Source of the DNA: Myxocyprinus asiaticus
Lineage: Eukaryota; Chordata; Actinopteri; Cypriniformes; Catostomidae
Assembly (NCBI RefSeq): GCF_019703515.2
Contig: NC_059358.1
Span: forward strand, 45,146,594-45,210,593
Direction of reading: 5' to 3'
Length of the DNA: 64,000 nt
The notes below the pieces were generated by a model. The model made no database searches and was not told the origin of the DNA. It was given only the letters and a program-made list of their open reading frames with translations. The position numbers were made by a program, and so were the translations under genes. The first letter of the stretch is position 1; every line of letters begins with the position of its first letter. Below are positions 11,832-22,788 of this stretch, piece after piece.

Positions 11832-12150
11832 GTGGCCAAGTGGAGGGGTTTCATGTAGTTTGGCTCTGGTCATAAATTGAACCTGGCCCCTAAAGAGTTT
11901 TGTGACGCCCGCTGTTTTACAAGTGTGCTGATTAAAACATGAGCATGCGTGGTGAGGGAGGGCTCCCGGTTTTGTTCATCGTTTGGGAATACTTGGGTAG
12001 ATATAGAATTTTGCACAGAATGTTTATGGATTGCATTGGGTATGTGTTCACAAGAGTTGTGTGTTGGAATTTAGTGTTTGTTGTGGGTTGTTTTTGAGGG
12101 ATGCGTGTGGATTGCATGTGTGGAGTTTGACACACGTGCAGGAACTGGGT
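11832..12150 (+). repeat. Dispersed repeat shared with the right end of the window
   Basis: Matches 63643-64000 in the same orientation: GGCCAAGTGGAG, GGTCATAAATTG, TTTTGTTCATCG, GATTGCATT, GTGTTCA and TGTGTGGAGTTTGA occur in the same order in both. No coding capacity and no terminal structure were identified. Confidence 0.65.
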
Positions 12151-12289
12151 ATGTACACTTGGTGTTGATCATGTCTTGTTTGGTGGTTTGCATGGAAAGC
12201 TGTTAATGATATAGGCATGTATTGAGTATGTGTTGAAGCATGTGGGTGGGCTGGTGCCCTGTTTGTGTTTTCATTTGACATTAGCCTCT

Positions 12290-12490
12290 ACCATATTTCA
12301 TTGTACCTTGTTTCATTTCCGTTTTTCATTTTTATATTTCGTTAAACCATATTTCATTGTACCGTATTTCTTTCTACTGATTTTCATTGTGCTGAAATTC
12401 ACTGAATAATTTTTTTGCTCTCATTTGGGACTAGGGCAGCATCTAACGATTACTGTGATAATCAACTAATCTAACGATTATTATTTGTTT
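12290..12490. repeat. Short internal repeats, possible DNA-element remnant
   Basis: CCATATTTCATTGTACC occurs at about 12290 and 12347 (57-bp spacing). AACGATTA words around 12446-12480 recall small hAT-type elements. No boundaries were found. Confidence 0.3.
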
Positions 12491-12662
12491 GTTTCTTTCA
12501 TTTTTTACGCCATGCCAGCTTCTATGGCTATATTCATGGCGGGAACCAGGTTTAGTTATTTAAAATAGTTAAATAAGTTAAATGAGGTGTTTAAGATTAT
12601 TTTTTTTTCCAAAAAACCTTAAAACTAAATTTGGATTCACTTGATTAAAAACCTTTTCAAAA

Positions 12663-14100
12663 GAATCAACTGAATAATACAGGTTCCTCAGATGTGTAGA
12701 GGTATGACAGTCCAGTAAAATGTTTAATTGATAGTGGGTTCTGACAAGATGAGCACTTTAGTGAATTTTCTCCTGATAGTAAAAATTGGTGTGTGAGTCT
12801 TGTTTGTCCTATCCGACATTGTGTATAAATGACTTGATCCCAGTGAATATTAAAAGGGAACACATATCTTGTTCCAACAACAAGATTTATTTCTCATAAT
12901 TTGTTGTTTAAACATTGATCCCACTCCAACTGCCATTTGTTTTTGATATATACATTCAGAGTTGGTTTCAGATCTGTGGAAGATATAGGGCATTTTACTG
13001 GTTCAGTAGATAGTGCTTCTCTAGCTGCTCTGTCTGAGTGTCCAGGTACCCAGCAGAAAATATTAAAACTCTTTGCTTCAAGAGATGACAGTTTGATTAA
13101 AATCTTCACGATTGTTGGGTGATCAGTTTTAGTAGCTTCCAATGCTTCAAGACATGACTTTGAATCAGTTATTATAAAAAAAACAAAAACATTGTGGAGC
13201 AGTCTCAATAAACTTCAGTGCCAGTAGTAGAGCGTTTGCCTCTGCAGAGAAAACTGAACTTTGGTCAGGGATGCAGATATCCTGACACAGTTGGTTTGTT
13301 GCAAAAGCTGCTGCCACTTTATTTCCAGATTTAGATCCATCACTGTATATTGGAATATGTTGTGGGTATACTGCTCTTATGTCCAGAAATTGTTGATGGA
13401 AATCATTCGGATGGGTTTTGGATTTTTGGTTCCTTGTTAAATCCAGACGGATTTTAAGCTTTTTGAGATCCCATGGAGGAATTTTGCAGAAATGTGTCTG
13501 TTCCACACTGTTTAGATCCACTTTCAGATTCTACAAATGGGTTTTTATATGTAGGCCAAATGAACTAATGAAACTTTATTTTTCATATATTAATGAATAT
13601 TGAAGTGGGAAAACTGCTGAATAGGCTGGGTTTTCTTTATTTGTTTTAAGTTTGGTTGCATATTGTAAGGCCAACTTTAGGCGTCTGATTTCCAAGGAAG
13701 GTTCATTGGCTTCCGCATAGAGACTTTGGATTGGTGATGTTCTGTAGGCTCCCAAAGCTGGTCGTATACCTTGGTGGTGTACAGTGTCCAAAAGTCATAT
13801 GTATGACTTCCTAGCTGATCCATAAATGATACTTCCATAATCCAGCTTTGAGCGTACCATGGTTCTGTACAAGTTCATGAGAGTTGAGCTGTCTGCTCCC
13901 CATTTGGTTTTGGATAAAACCTTTAAAACATTCATAGCTATAAAACATTTATTTTTTAGTGACTTAATGTGAGGAATAAAAGACAGTTTGTTGTCAAAAG
14001 TGATACCAAGAATCCTGTTCTCTTTAACAACTTTAATGGGGACTCCATCCATAAACAGCTCTGGTTTATTGTGTAGCGAATGAAGCTGACAGAAATGCAT
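12663..14100 (-). pseudogene. I-LINE ORF2, RT thumb region and RNase H domain
   Basis: The segment nearest 14100 encodes the region after the RT catalytic core (a conserved ILGITFDNKLSF, then KLDYGSIIYGSA). The segment 13521-13165 carries RNase H motif IYSDGSK (first Asp) and SAEANALLLAL (Glu). The overlapping frame 13208-12894 carries ITDSKSCLEAL (Asp) and the CWVPGHSD region. A last piece near 12863-12700 has a RIGQTRLTHQFLL block and paired cysteines, typical of the C-terminus. Frameshifts near 13790, 13560 and 13190 break it. RNase H would degrade the RNA template during target-primed reverse transcription. Confidence 0.8.
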
Positions 14101-14132
14101 ACAGATGGTTCCCTATCTGTCACTCACTCGAC

Positions 14133-14288
14133 GTTGTGTCGATGTAGTGACACTAGGGGTCACTCTTGGGAGCCCGAGACACCTCTGGTCTTTGATAAAA
14201 GGCCAATGAAAATTGGTGAGTGGTATTTGCATGCCACTCCCCCGGACATACGGGTATAAAAGGAGCTGGTATGCAACCACTCATTCAG
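14133..14288 (+). repeat. DIRS copy 1, left inverted terminal repeat
   Basis: Starts GTTGTGTCGATGTAGTGACA and ends CCACTCATTCAG. It pairs inverted with 20135-20290 with only a handful of mismatches over 156 bp. It holds the putative promoter near 14254. Confidence 0.9.
14254..14263 (+). promoter_or_regulatory. Candidate TATA box of DIRS copy 1
   Basis: GTATAAAAGG lies inside the left terminal repeat, about 290 bp before the first gag ATG. In the right repeat the matching word is altered (TTTAAAAGG read inverted), so the left repeat is the likelier promoter. Promoter activity is inferred. Confidence 0.5.
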
Positions 14289-14546
14289 ATTTTCTCTTCG
14301 GAGCCGAATGGTCATGCTCATTGAGCTGAATACTACTGTTCATTCACCTCTGCTGGATCTGATGGCACATTTCAGTGGCTTCTCCCTCCTCTGCACTGGT
14401 GCACTGCAGAGAACGCCCCTGGGCGCTTCGGCAGATAAACAAGAGAGTATATTTTCTGAAAGAGCTTTCCTCCTCTAAAAGAGTATATATTTCTCTAAAA
14501 GAGCGGCACACACGGAACGTCTTTTTAAAGATGCGTCTTTTTAAAG

Positions 14547-15928
14547 ATGCCTTTCCGATTGTGTGTTATTCCTGGTTGTGGTCGTTATCTCTCAACCTCG
14601 GATGGTCATGATCGCTGTCTTTCGTGTCTGGGCGCGACCCACACGGAGGCAGCGTTTGTGGATGGTTCATGTTCTCACTGCTCCCCGCCTCAGTCCTTCT
14701 ACCTACGGGTATGAGGCCAGCGCGGACAGCACTGGGGGCGATTTGGGGACCCCAATGTGATAGTCTCTGCCGGGTATCCCCCCGCAGACCTCCCATTCCC
14801 CAGCACGCTTGTCTGCCCCAGTCGGTCTTCCAGATGAGTTTGCCGGCTCATCTCACGGCGAGTCTGGCTTCTTATTCGGAACCCGCGAAGATGATGAGCA
14901 CTCGAGTGCAGCATCGGAGAGCGGGCTTGTCCAGTTGAATGCAGAAACCTCAGCTGGGCTTCCCCCTTCGGGGACGATTGCCCAGTCACAGGCCGATGCC
15001 GAAATGATGGACATACTTTCCCGGGCAGCCGCGAGTGTCGGGTTAGAGTGGAACCCTTTGCTCTCCCCTGAACTCTCGCGGCATGATGATTGGTTCCTGG
15101 GCTTGCAGCGCCGCTCAAAGCAGCCACGCCCCGCTCCAGTGCCATTCTTCCTGGAAGTGCATGAGGAGCTGACGAAGTCGTGGGAGGCACCTTTTACTGC
15201 CTGGCCCTGATTCTGCAGTTCCCCCGCTCTCACTACCCTCAATGGTGGGGTGGCCAGGGGCTATATGGCCATTCCCCCGGTGGATAAGGCGCTCGCGGTG
15301 CCTGCAGAGCGCCGCCACCTGGCGCGGACGCCCTAAGCTCCCGTCCAAGCCCTGTAGGCTCACGTCATCCCTGATGGCTAAAGCCTACAGCGCTGCTGGA
15401 CAAGCCGCCTCTGCCCTGCACACCATGGCTCTGCTGCAGGTCCACCATGCCAAGGTGTTGAAAGAACTGCACGAGGGTAGTTCCACCTCAGATTTGATGC
15501 AGGAACTACGCTCGGCGACTGACCTCGCTCTCCGATCAACAAAGGTCACGGCGCGGTCTCTCGGGCAGATGATGGCAACACTAGAGGTCCAGGAGCGCCA
15601 CCTTTGGCTCAACCTGGTCGAGGCCGACAAGACACAGTTCCTTGCTGCCCCCATTTCCCAGGCGGGCCTATTCGGCGACACCGTTGAGGACTTTGCCCAG
15701 CAGTTCTTGGCGGTGAAGCAGCAGATGGAGGTAATCCGGCATATCCTACCCCGGCACGGCTCAAGATCCCACACCCTGTCTGCTCATCACCAAGGGCGTC
15801 CCCCTGCGGTGACTTCGCCGGCTCCACCGCAGCCCGCCCCTTCGGCCCAGCCCCAGCGTGGAGCCCACCGCAGGAAGCAGATGCCACCCGTCCCACAGCC
15901 GGCGCCTAAGAACCCACGGATGTCCTGA
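14547..15928 (+). pseudogene. DIRS copy 1 gag-like gene (broken)
   Basis: The first ATG (14547) opens a cysteine-rich N-terminus with CVIPGC, CLSC and CSHC, a zinc-binding pattern seen in DIRS gag proteins. This frame stops near 14711. Coding potential resumes in other frames at 14809-15210 and 15242-15928. The last part has an Ala/Leu-rich helical region (AYSAAGQAASALHTMALLQV) and a long Pro/Ala/Gln-rich basic tail, typical of nucleic-acid-binding ends. The product would package element RNA. Copy 2 retains only the last part (from 51203). Confidence 0.75.
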
Positions 15929-15939
15929 AAGCGCCCCTG

Positions 15940-17305
15940 AGACGGGCAACTCAGGGACGAAGGAACCCACTCACTTAGAGCTGGTAAAAAGACCACTCCA
16001 TCCCCCGGTGGAGGACTGGGCGGAAAATCTTTTGTTGCCTTTTTGTTTGATTTCGCCGCATGCCCAAGTGGCTGCGGTACCCAACAGTTCAGCAAAAGAG
16101 TGGCTTCCTTCCTCCCTGGGTCACATACCCAGTGTGCACGGTCGTCACCACGACTACCGTCCACGGGTTTATTCTTGCAGGATTGCCGCTCTTTCTGCCC
16201 CTGAGCACCTAGCTGTGGCACACAGCCACCCCCGATGTGGCAGTCTCCACGGGTTACGAGGACAGGCCTCTTCCTCTCCCGTCCCAGGCTGTTCCATGGG
16301 TGGTCACATGGAGCCAGGTAAGTGCTTCGATGTCCCTAGACTCAGCACGGCCACAACGTGGTGTGGCACCTCAAGCTCCACCCCGCAGCGAGGCCCCACC
16401 TGCCGGTACGTCCGACAACATTGTCCCCTTTGTCCCCATTGCGTGGAACTTGGATGCGTGGCTCGCGCTTTCCAATCCGTCGTGATGGCTGATCCGGACC
16501 GTCTGACTCGGCTACGCGATTCAGTTCACCAGGTGCCCGCCCAGGTTCAGCGGTATTCACTTCACCTTGGTAAAGAGTGAAAATGCTGCTACCTTGCAAG
16601 CGGAGATCGCTACCCTCCTACGGAAGGGTGCGATAGAACCTGTCCCTCCAGCTGAGATGAAGAAAGGGTTTTACAGCCCCTACTTCATCGTACCGAAAAA
16701 AGACGGTGGGTTGTGGCCAATCTTGGACCTGTGAGTACTGAACCGGGCCCTACACAGACTCCCGTTCAAGATGCTGATGCAGAAACGCATTCTGGCGAGC
16801 TTCCGTAAATCAAGATTGGTTCGCGGCGGTAAACCTGAAGGATGCGTACTTCCATGTCTCGATCCTTCCTCGACATAGACCCTTCCTGCGGTTTGCATTC
16901 GAGGGTCAGGCGTATCAGTACAAAGTCCTCCCTTTCGGCCTGTCCCTGTCTCCTCGCGTCTTTACGAAGGTCGCAGAGGCTGCCCTTGCCCCGTTAAGGG
17001 AGGTGGGCATTCACATTCTCAACTATCTCGACGACTGGCTAATACTAGCTCACTCTTGAAACATGTTGTGCGCACACAGGGACCTGGTGCTCTCACACCT
17101 AAGCCGACTAGGGCTTCGGGTCAACTGGGAAAAGAGCAAGCTCCTCCCGGTTCAGAACATCTCTTTTCTCGGTTTGGAATTGGACTCAGTCTCCTTGACA
17201 GCGTGCCTTATGATTGAGCGCGCCCAGTCGGTGATGGCCTGTTTGAAGGCATTCAAACAGAAAACAGCGGTCCCACTGAAACTTTTTTAGAGGCTCCTGG
17301 GGCAT
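15940..17305 (+). pseudogene. DIRS copy 1 reverse transcriptase (broken, catalytic Asp changed)
   Basis: Recognisable RT blocks in order: LLRKGAIEPVP near 16616, GFYSPYFIVPKKDGG near 16667, the motif A region at about 16821-16860, and motif C YLDDW at 17024-17038. In motif A the first position reads Asn (AAC, 16832-16834) where copy 2 has Asp (GAC, 52688-52690). That Asp is one of the three metal-binding residues of RTs. A stop interrupts the frame at 16732 and indels occur near 16803 and 16885. Region 15940-16400 is the linker from gag. Confidence 0.8.
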
Positions 17306-18390
17306 ATGGCATCCTCGGCAGTGGCCACCCCGCTCGGGTTGATGCATATGAGGCCGCTTCAGCACTGGCTCCAGACTCAAGTCCCGAGATGGGCATGGTG
17401 CCATGAGACACATTGCGTGGTCATCACGCCGGTCTGTCACCATCTTTTCAGCCCTTGGACCGACCTCTCGTTTCTACGGGCAGGTGTTCCTCTAGAACTG
17501 GTCTCCAGGCACGTCGTGGTCATGACAGATGCCTCCAAAACAGGCTGGGGCACTGTTTGCAACGGGCATGCAGCTGCCGGCCTCTGGATGGGTCCGCAAC
17601 TGCATTGGCACATCAACTGCCTCGAGTTGTTGGCAATTCTGCTCGCCCTGCAGAGGTTTCGGCCGTTGATCCAGGGCAAGCACGTGTTAGTTCATACAGA
17701 CAACACGGCAACAGTAGCATATGTCAACCGCCAAGGCGGTCTGCGCTCTCAATGTATGTCACAACTCGCCCGCCGTCTCCTCCTCTGGAGTCAGCAGCAC
17801 TTCAAGTCGCTGCAAGCCACACACATCCTGGGCTACCTCAACACTACAGCGGATGTGCTGTCACGACAGGTTACCCTCAGGGGAGAGTGGAGACTCCACC
17901 CTCAGGTGGTCCAGCTGACTTGGAGTCGATTCGACAGGCACAGGTGCACCTGTTCACCTCCCAAGAATCCTCCTCACTGCCCGCTCTGGTACGCCCTGAC
18001 CGAGGCCCCCCTTGGCATAGACACGCTGGCACACAGCTGGCCCCCTGACCCCCAGTGAGCCTGCTTGCACAGACCCTGTGCAAGGTCAGGGAGGATGAGG
18101 AGCAGGTCATCCTGGTAGCACCCTACTGGCCCACTCAGACGTGGTTCTCGGACCTCACGCTCACCGTGACAGCTCCCCCCTGGCGAATTTCCCTGAGGAA
18201 GGACCTTCTTTCTCAGGGACGGGGCACCCTCTGGCACCCGCGACCACACCTCTGGAATCTCCATGCCCCTGGACAGGACGTGGTGGTAGACACAATCATT
18301 CAGGCTAGGGCCTCCTCTACGAGGTGCCTGTATGCCTTTAAATGGCCTCTGTTCGCTAAGTGGTGTTCTGCTTGATACGAAGACCCCCAG
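17306..18390 (+). pseudogene. DIRS copy 1 RNase H and methyltransferase-like region
   Basis: An open frame of 250 codons (17306-18058) carries RNase H signatures: VVMTDASKTGWG (first Asp), NCLELLAILLAL (Glu), VHTDNTATVAYV (second Asp) and TADVLSRQ (last Asp). It is followed in another frame (18055-18375) by VILVAPYWPTQTWFSDL, a block typical of the region after RNase H in DIRS elements that holds a DAM-like methyltransferase domain. The RNase H catalytic set is intact here; copy 2 has lost the whole domain. Function would be removal of template RNA during cDNA synthesis. Confidence 0.8.
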
Positions 18391-19225
18391 AGATGCACAG
18401 TCGGATCAGTGCTTTCCTTCCTGCAGGAGAGGTTGGAAGGGAGGCTGTCCCCTTCCACCTTGAAGGTGTACGTTGCCGCCATAGCAGCACACCACGACGC
18501 AGTCGATGGTAAGTCCTTAGGGAAGCACGACCTGATCATCAGGTTGAAGGCTGAATCCCTCCAGACCACGCCTCGTTCCCTCATGGGACCTCTCTGTAGT
18601 TCTTCAGGGTCTACAGAGAGCCCCCTTTGAGCCTTTGCAGTCAGCCGAGCTTAAGGCACTCACCTTGAAGACTGCCCTCCTGACTGCGCTCACTTCCATC
18701 AAGAGGGTAGGTGATCTGCAAGCGTTCTCTGTCAGCAAAACGTGCCTGGAGTTCGGTCTGGGTTACTCTCACGTGATCCTGAGACCCTGATGGGCTATGT
18801 GCCCAAGGTTCAAATATGTGCCCAAGGTATGTGCAAGCGCTGCCCAGGAGGAGGCAGACCCAGCCCTGTCGTTGCTGTGTCCGGTGCGCGCTTTACGCAT
18901 CTATTTGGATTGCACGCAGAGCTTTAGAATCTCTGAGCAGCTCTTTGTCTGCTTTGGCGCACAGCGGAAAGGAAGCACTGTCTCCAAGCAGAGGATCGCC
19001 CACTGGCTCATTGACGCCATAACTATGCCATATCTCACCCAGGACATGCCGCCCCCGGGGTGTAGTGGCTTTCTGGGCCCTGACCAGGGGTGCCTCTCTA
19101 ACAGACATTTGCAGAGCAGCAGGCTGGGCAACACCCAACACCTTTGCAAGGTTCTACAACCTCCGGGTGGAACCGGTTTTGTCCCAGGTAGTGGCACGCA
19201 ACACAAGCGGATAAGCCCGGGATAG
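18391..19225 (+). pseudogene. DIRS copy 1 tyrosine recombinase, HxxR motif deleted
   Basis: The N-terminal core-binding part begins near 18409 (SPSTLKVYVAAIAAHHDA). The catalytic half contains ALLTALTSIKRVGDLQAF (with the first Arg), then runs to about 19225. Compared with copy 2, 26 bp are missing at 19056. The lost bases (54009-54034 in copy 2) include the codons for His-Ser-Thr-Arg of the HxxR box, and the loss also shifts the frame before the active-site Tyr region. The enzyme would integrate circular cDNA; this copy cannot make it. Confidence 0.8.
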
Positions 19226-19632
19226 CCAGCCAGGTGTATAACTTGCACATAGCGCCTTCCACCTCCTTTTGATCTGAAGATGTGCGCCATTAATTCCCAG
19301 TAGTGTTCACAAGTTTGTTCCCTGGTTGACTTCCTCCGAGCCCTGTGGCAGTCGAGTTTTCGGAGAGATTCGCTGCCGGCCCAGTACACATGCTAACTAA
19401 GAGTCCTGTTCTGGGGTAGGTGCTCCGCATGTGGTGGTTCCCTGTAAGGCTAACATGCGATATATATCTTCAGCTAATTCGTTTCCCTGTTGGAAAACTG
19501 TGTCTTCCTTGGGCAGAGCCCCTCTTCCCCAGTTTCCATGTTTGTAGTAACTCCTCCCCCATTGGGCAGGATCTACCTTGAAGACTCTCCACATGGTTAG
19601 AAAAACCATGTGACATATCCTTCCACTTAAAT

Positions 19633-19645
19633 CCCCCCCCCCCCC
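19633..19645. repeat. 13-base C run in DIRS 3' region
   Basis: A homopolymer in the untranslated part downstream of the recombinase gene. Copy 2 has only CCCCCCTCTC at the equivalent place. Confidence 0.9.
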
Positions 19646-19957
19646 TTTGGGCGAGGTGTGGTCTCCGCTGTGTAGACACCCCCTGACTAGACCTGGCAGC
19701 CCAGTCGGATAATCCCCCTTCTTTTTTAGGGAGTGGAAAAAAGAGAAGGGGAAGAGAGGCCACGACTGGGTTAAGCCTATCTCTATCTCTTAGGTAGTCG
19801 ACTTGTCCCCAAAAAGGGCCGTTTGACACGCATAACTATGTTGGGGGAGGTTACGTGTCAACCTGGTGTGCTGGCTATGAGGCACACAGTAGTCTGCCCA
19901 CCACACACTGCCAGTTCACGTAACACAGTTCAGCCAGTTGTGGCGTTTCGTATAGGG

Positions 19958-20065
19958 ACCCCTAGTGTCACTATATCAACACAACGTCGAGTGAGTGATA
20001 GACAGGGAACGTCGTGGTTACTTGTGTATCCTCCGTTCCCTGATGGAGGGAATGAGACGTTGTGT
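19958..20065 (+). repeat. DIRS copy 1 internal complementary region
   Basis: The left half (19958-20010) is the inverse of the left end of the element, including the GTTCCCTATCTGTCACTCAC edge near 14109. The right half (20011-20065) repeats the outer right edge (GTGGTTACTTGTGTA, CCGTTCCCTGATGGAGGGAA). In DIRS1 such a region templates joining of the two ends into a circle (established for the family). Here it is complete and adjacent to the right terminal repeat. Confidence 0.85.
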
Positions 20066-20134
20066 CCCTCCTGCCACAATGCTGAACTACCCGCTGAAAT
20101 GGCCGGACCTTATATCGGCTCCTCAGCATAAAAC

Positions 20135-20290
20135 CTGAATGAGTGGTTGCATACCAGCTCCTTTTAAACACGTATGTCCGGGGGAGTGGCATGCAAATAC
20201 CACTCGCCAATTTTCATTGGCCTTTTATCAAAGACCAGAGGTGTCTCAGGCTCCCAAGAGTGACCCCTAGTGTCACTACGTCGACACAAC
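20135..20290 (-). repeat. DIRS copy 1, right inverted terminal repeat
   Basis: Inverse of 14133-14288. Followed by the outer edge 20291-20338, which contains the hairpin GTTCCCTCCATCAGGGAAC and ends AAGTAACCACGAC next to LINE sequence. Confidence 0.9.
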
Positions 20291-20338
20291 ATCTCGTTCC
20301 CTCCATCAGGGAACGGAGGTTACACAAGTAACCACGAC

Positions 20339-21408
20339 GTTTTTGTTTGTGAGAACTTGAAACCGTTCTGTGTTGACCAGGAGTGCATTTTGTTTATCTT
20401 CAATTGGATTTTTCGCTCGATAGTATTCATGTACTTGCTCTTGTAGCAAATGCAGATATCATCTACATATAAACTACAGAGGACATCAGAGCCAATGACT
20501 TTTGCTATGCTATTTATTTTAATACTGAAGAGGGTTACTGATAGGATACTTCCTTGAGGTACTCCAAGTCCATGTTTATGTAGGTTAGACACGGTGTTTG
20601 CTATTTTAACTCTAAAAAGTCTGTTCGATAAACTTTCAGTGAAGATTGGCAGTCGACCTCTAAAATTCATTTGGTACAAATCCTTTAAAATTCCATGTTT
20701 CCATGTCGTGTCATAGGCTTTCTCCAAATCAAATAAGACAGCTACAACATGTTCTTTTCTGGTAAAGGCATCACGAATATAGCTTTCAAGACAAATATGG
20801 TGATCTGTAGTGCTTCGACCTTTCCTGAAACCACATTGGGCATTACTTATGTGGTGTTTAGATTCCAGTATCCAGACCAGGTGATCATTGACCATCCTCT
20901 CCATTGTTTTGCATAAACAACTGGTTAAAGCTATAGGGCGGTAGTTTATGGGGTCATTATGGTCTTTTCCTGGCTTTGGACTAGGTATTATTTCTGCTTC
21001 ATGCCAGGCAGATGGGATTTTTCCTGATATCCAGATGGAGTTAAAAATTCTAAGGAACATTTTCAGGGAAAGGTGGGGTAGATTCTTAAAAAATTGATAG
21101 TGAATTTTATCCGGTCCAACAGATGTGTCGTGGGATTTTTTAATGGCCCGCTGTAGTTCTTCCATAGAAAAAGGTTGGTTGTATGGCTCTGTGTTACTGA
21201 AGCCGAAGTTAATCTTTTATTTTTCTTGTTGAGCAAGAAAAGTTCGAAAAGTACGAAGGCAGTTCTCAATAGATGAATTGTTTTCGAAAATTTTTGCTAG
21301 AATGTTTGCTATTTCTTGTTTTGAAGTCAAGAGTGTGCCGTGCTGTTTGATGTGTGTTGTATTTGAGGACCGTTGTTTTATCCCTTCATTTTCCGTATCA
21401 GGTTCCAT
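20339..21408 (-). pseudogene. I-LINE ORF2, reverse transcriptase fingers and palm
   Basis: On the minus strand: DKIHYQFFKNLP, YRPIALTSCLCK, QCGFRKGRSTTDH, DLEKAYDTTW (motif A region), GVPQGSILSVTLF and LYVDDICI (motif C, YVDD at 20458-20469). The frame then runs into DIRS sequence at 20338 and stops. The domain resumes at 14100. The 21217-21408 part is the endonuclease-RT linker in another frame, so at least one frameshift precedes the RT. The enzyme would copy the element's RNA at a nicked target. Confidence 0.85.
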
Positions 21409-21494
21409 ATTTTGTATGATGGAGTACTTGCCGTCATGTTGGAAATGAATCTTCTCCAGCTTTCCTTTTTTACTTCATTTATAATTCGTCTTGC

Positions 21495-22457
21495 TCATGC
21501 TAATCTTGTGTTTGATAAGATTTTCAGTTGATGGATGTCTGAAGAACAGTCTTTCAGATTTTTCCTCTCTTTTATAGCTTCCTTACATGTATCATCAAAC
21601 CATGGAAGTCGTCTATGTTTTATTTTTAAAGATGTTCTTGGGACTGTATCATTTGCTATAGATACAAGCGTTTCAGTGAAATTTTGCATAGCATCTGGGC
21701 TGTCTTCTGGAAACCGTGTCAGTTTCTCATGACAGAGGGTTTGAAATTGATACCAATTTTCTTTTTTAATTTGCCATCTTTTTACATTTGTTTCTTCCTC
21801 TCTGCCTTTGATGGTTACAGTGATTGGAAAATGATCACTTCCACAGAGGTCATGCCAAACTTTCCATGAGAGGTCTAAAAATAATTCAGGCTGACAAATT
21901 GTTAGGTCGATTGCAGAGTACGTTCCATGTCCTGGATGTAAATAGGTATTCAATCCATTATTTAAAAGACATAAGGTGTAGTTATCGATAAAATCTTCAA
22001 TCTTCATTCCTTTTGTGTTACAGTGATTACTGCCCCACAAAGTATTATGACTATTAAAATATCCCATGAGAATAAAAGGAGATGGGAGCTGAGCGATAAG
22101 GCGATCTATGTCCATGTGTGTCAAGTTAAAATTTGGAGGAATGTAGATAGAGACGACTGTAATGGTTTTCTGCAAAGTCAGGCATACTGCTGTTGCCTGT
22201 AGGTTGCTATTAATATTTATATGACTATGGATCACATCTTTTCTTATTAAAATGGTTGTACCACCGGAAGCCTGCTTATCACTGGGACCGAAAGTGTTAA
22301 AACTTGTAAAACTTTTAAAAGAGAGAGTACCATCTGGTGGTAATTGTGTTTCTTGAAGACATATGGCTAGAGGGTTAATAATTGCAGTTAGACGCTGCAG
22401 CTCCGTAAAATTTGCCCTGATACCACGACAGTTCCATTGGATGATATAATTTTCCAT
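21495..22457 (-). pseudogene. I-LINE ORF2, APE-type endonuclease
   Basis: About 320 codons open from an ATG at 22457. Signatures in order: IIQWNCRGI (Asn motif, residues 5-13), CLQETQ with the metal-binding Glu (about 34-39), a long central region, LMGYFNSHN at about 151-159 and SDHFPITV near 211. In active enzymes the third motif is normally GDFN; here the Asp is Tyr, which should abolish nicking. The frame ends about 80 bp before the RT-linker frame. The domain would nick the insertion site. Confidence 0.85.
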
Positions 22458-22788
22458 TACCTGTTAGGGAGAATAGGGACAGTTTTCTTGGTTCTGCCTT
22501 CAGGGGTGGACTTCTACTATGGTATTTATTCTCTTTCATTTCCACATCTTTTGTTTGTTTTGTCTTTGAGGCTTCATCTTGGGATACTTTTGATTGTGAA
22601 GAACTTGCCTTACCGTTGTTTTTATTTGCCTTTTGGTTTCCTGTTATTGAGCTCTGACTGGAGTGAATGTCATTTAGAAGATTTTCGCTCTGGGTTCCTG
22701 TGTTCTTCATCTTTGGGGGAATATTATTATGGTTAACGGTATGGGGTTTGTCTTTATGCATCCAGGTGATATCTGTCTGGCAGTTTGT

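Larger units (their letters stand above)
14105..20338 (+). mobile_element. DIRS-type tyrosine-recombinase retrotransposon, copy 1
   Basis: Ends are 156-bp inverted repeats (14133-14288 and 20135-20290) plus short non-repeated outer edges, and an internal complementary region (19958-20065) contains both edges joined. Genes in order: gag-like, reverse transcriptase, RNase H with a methyltransferase-like tail, tyrosine recombinase. That set and these termini define the DIRS order. It lies inside the RT gene of the I-LINE, and the joined LINE flanks fit with no target duplication, as expected for recombinase-mediated insertion. Genes carry frameshifts and stops. Confidence 0.9.

Noticed and set aside
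14566..16599. Several minus-strand frames of 80-160 codons over the DIRS gag and RT
   Set aside because: They are shadows of the GC-rich plus-strand genes and show no domains of their own.
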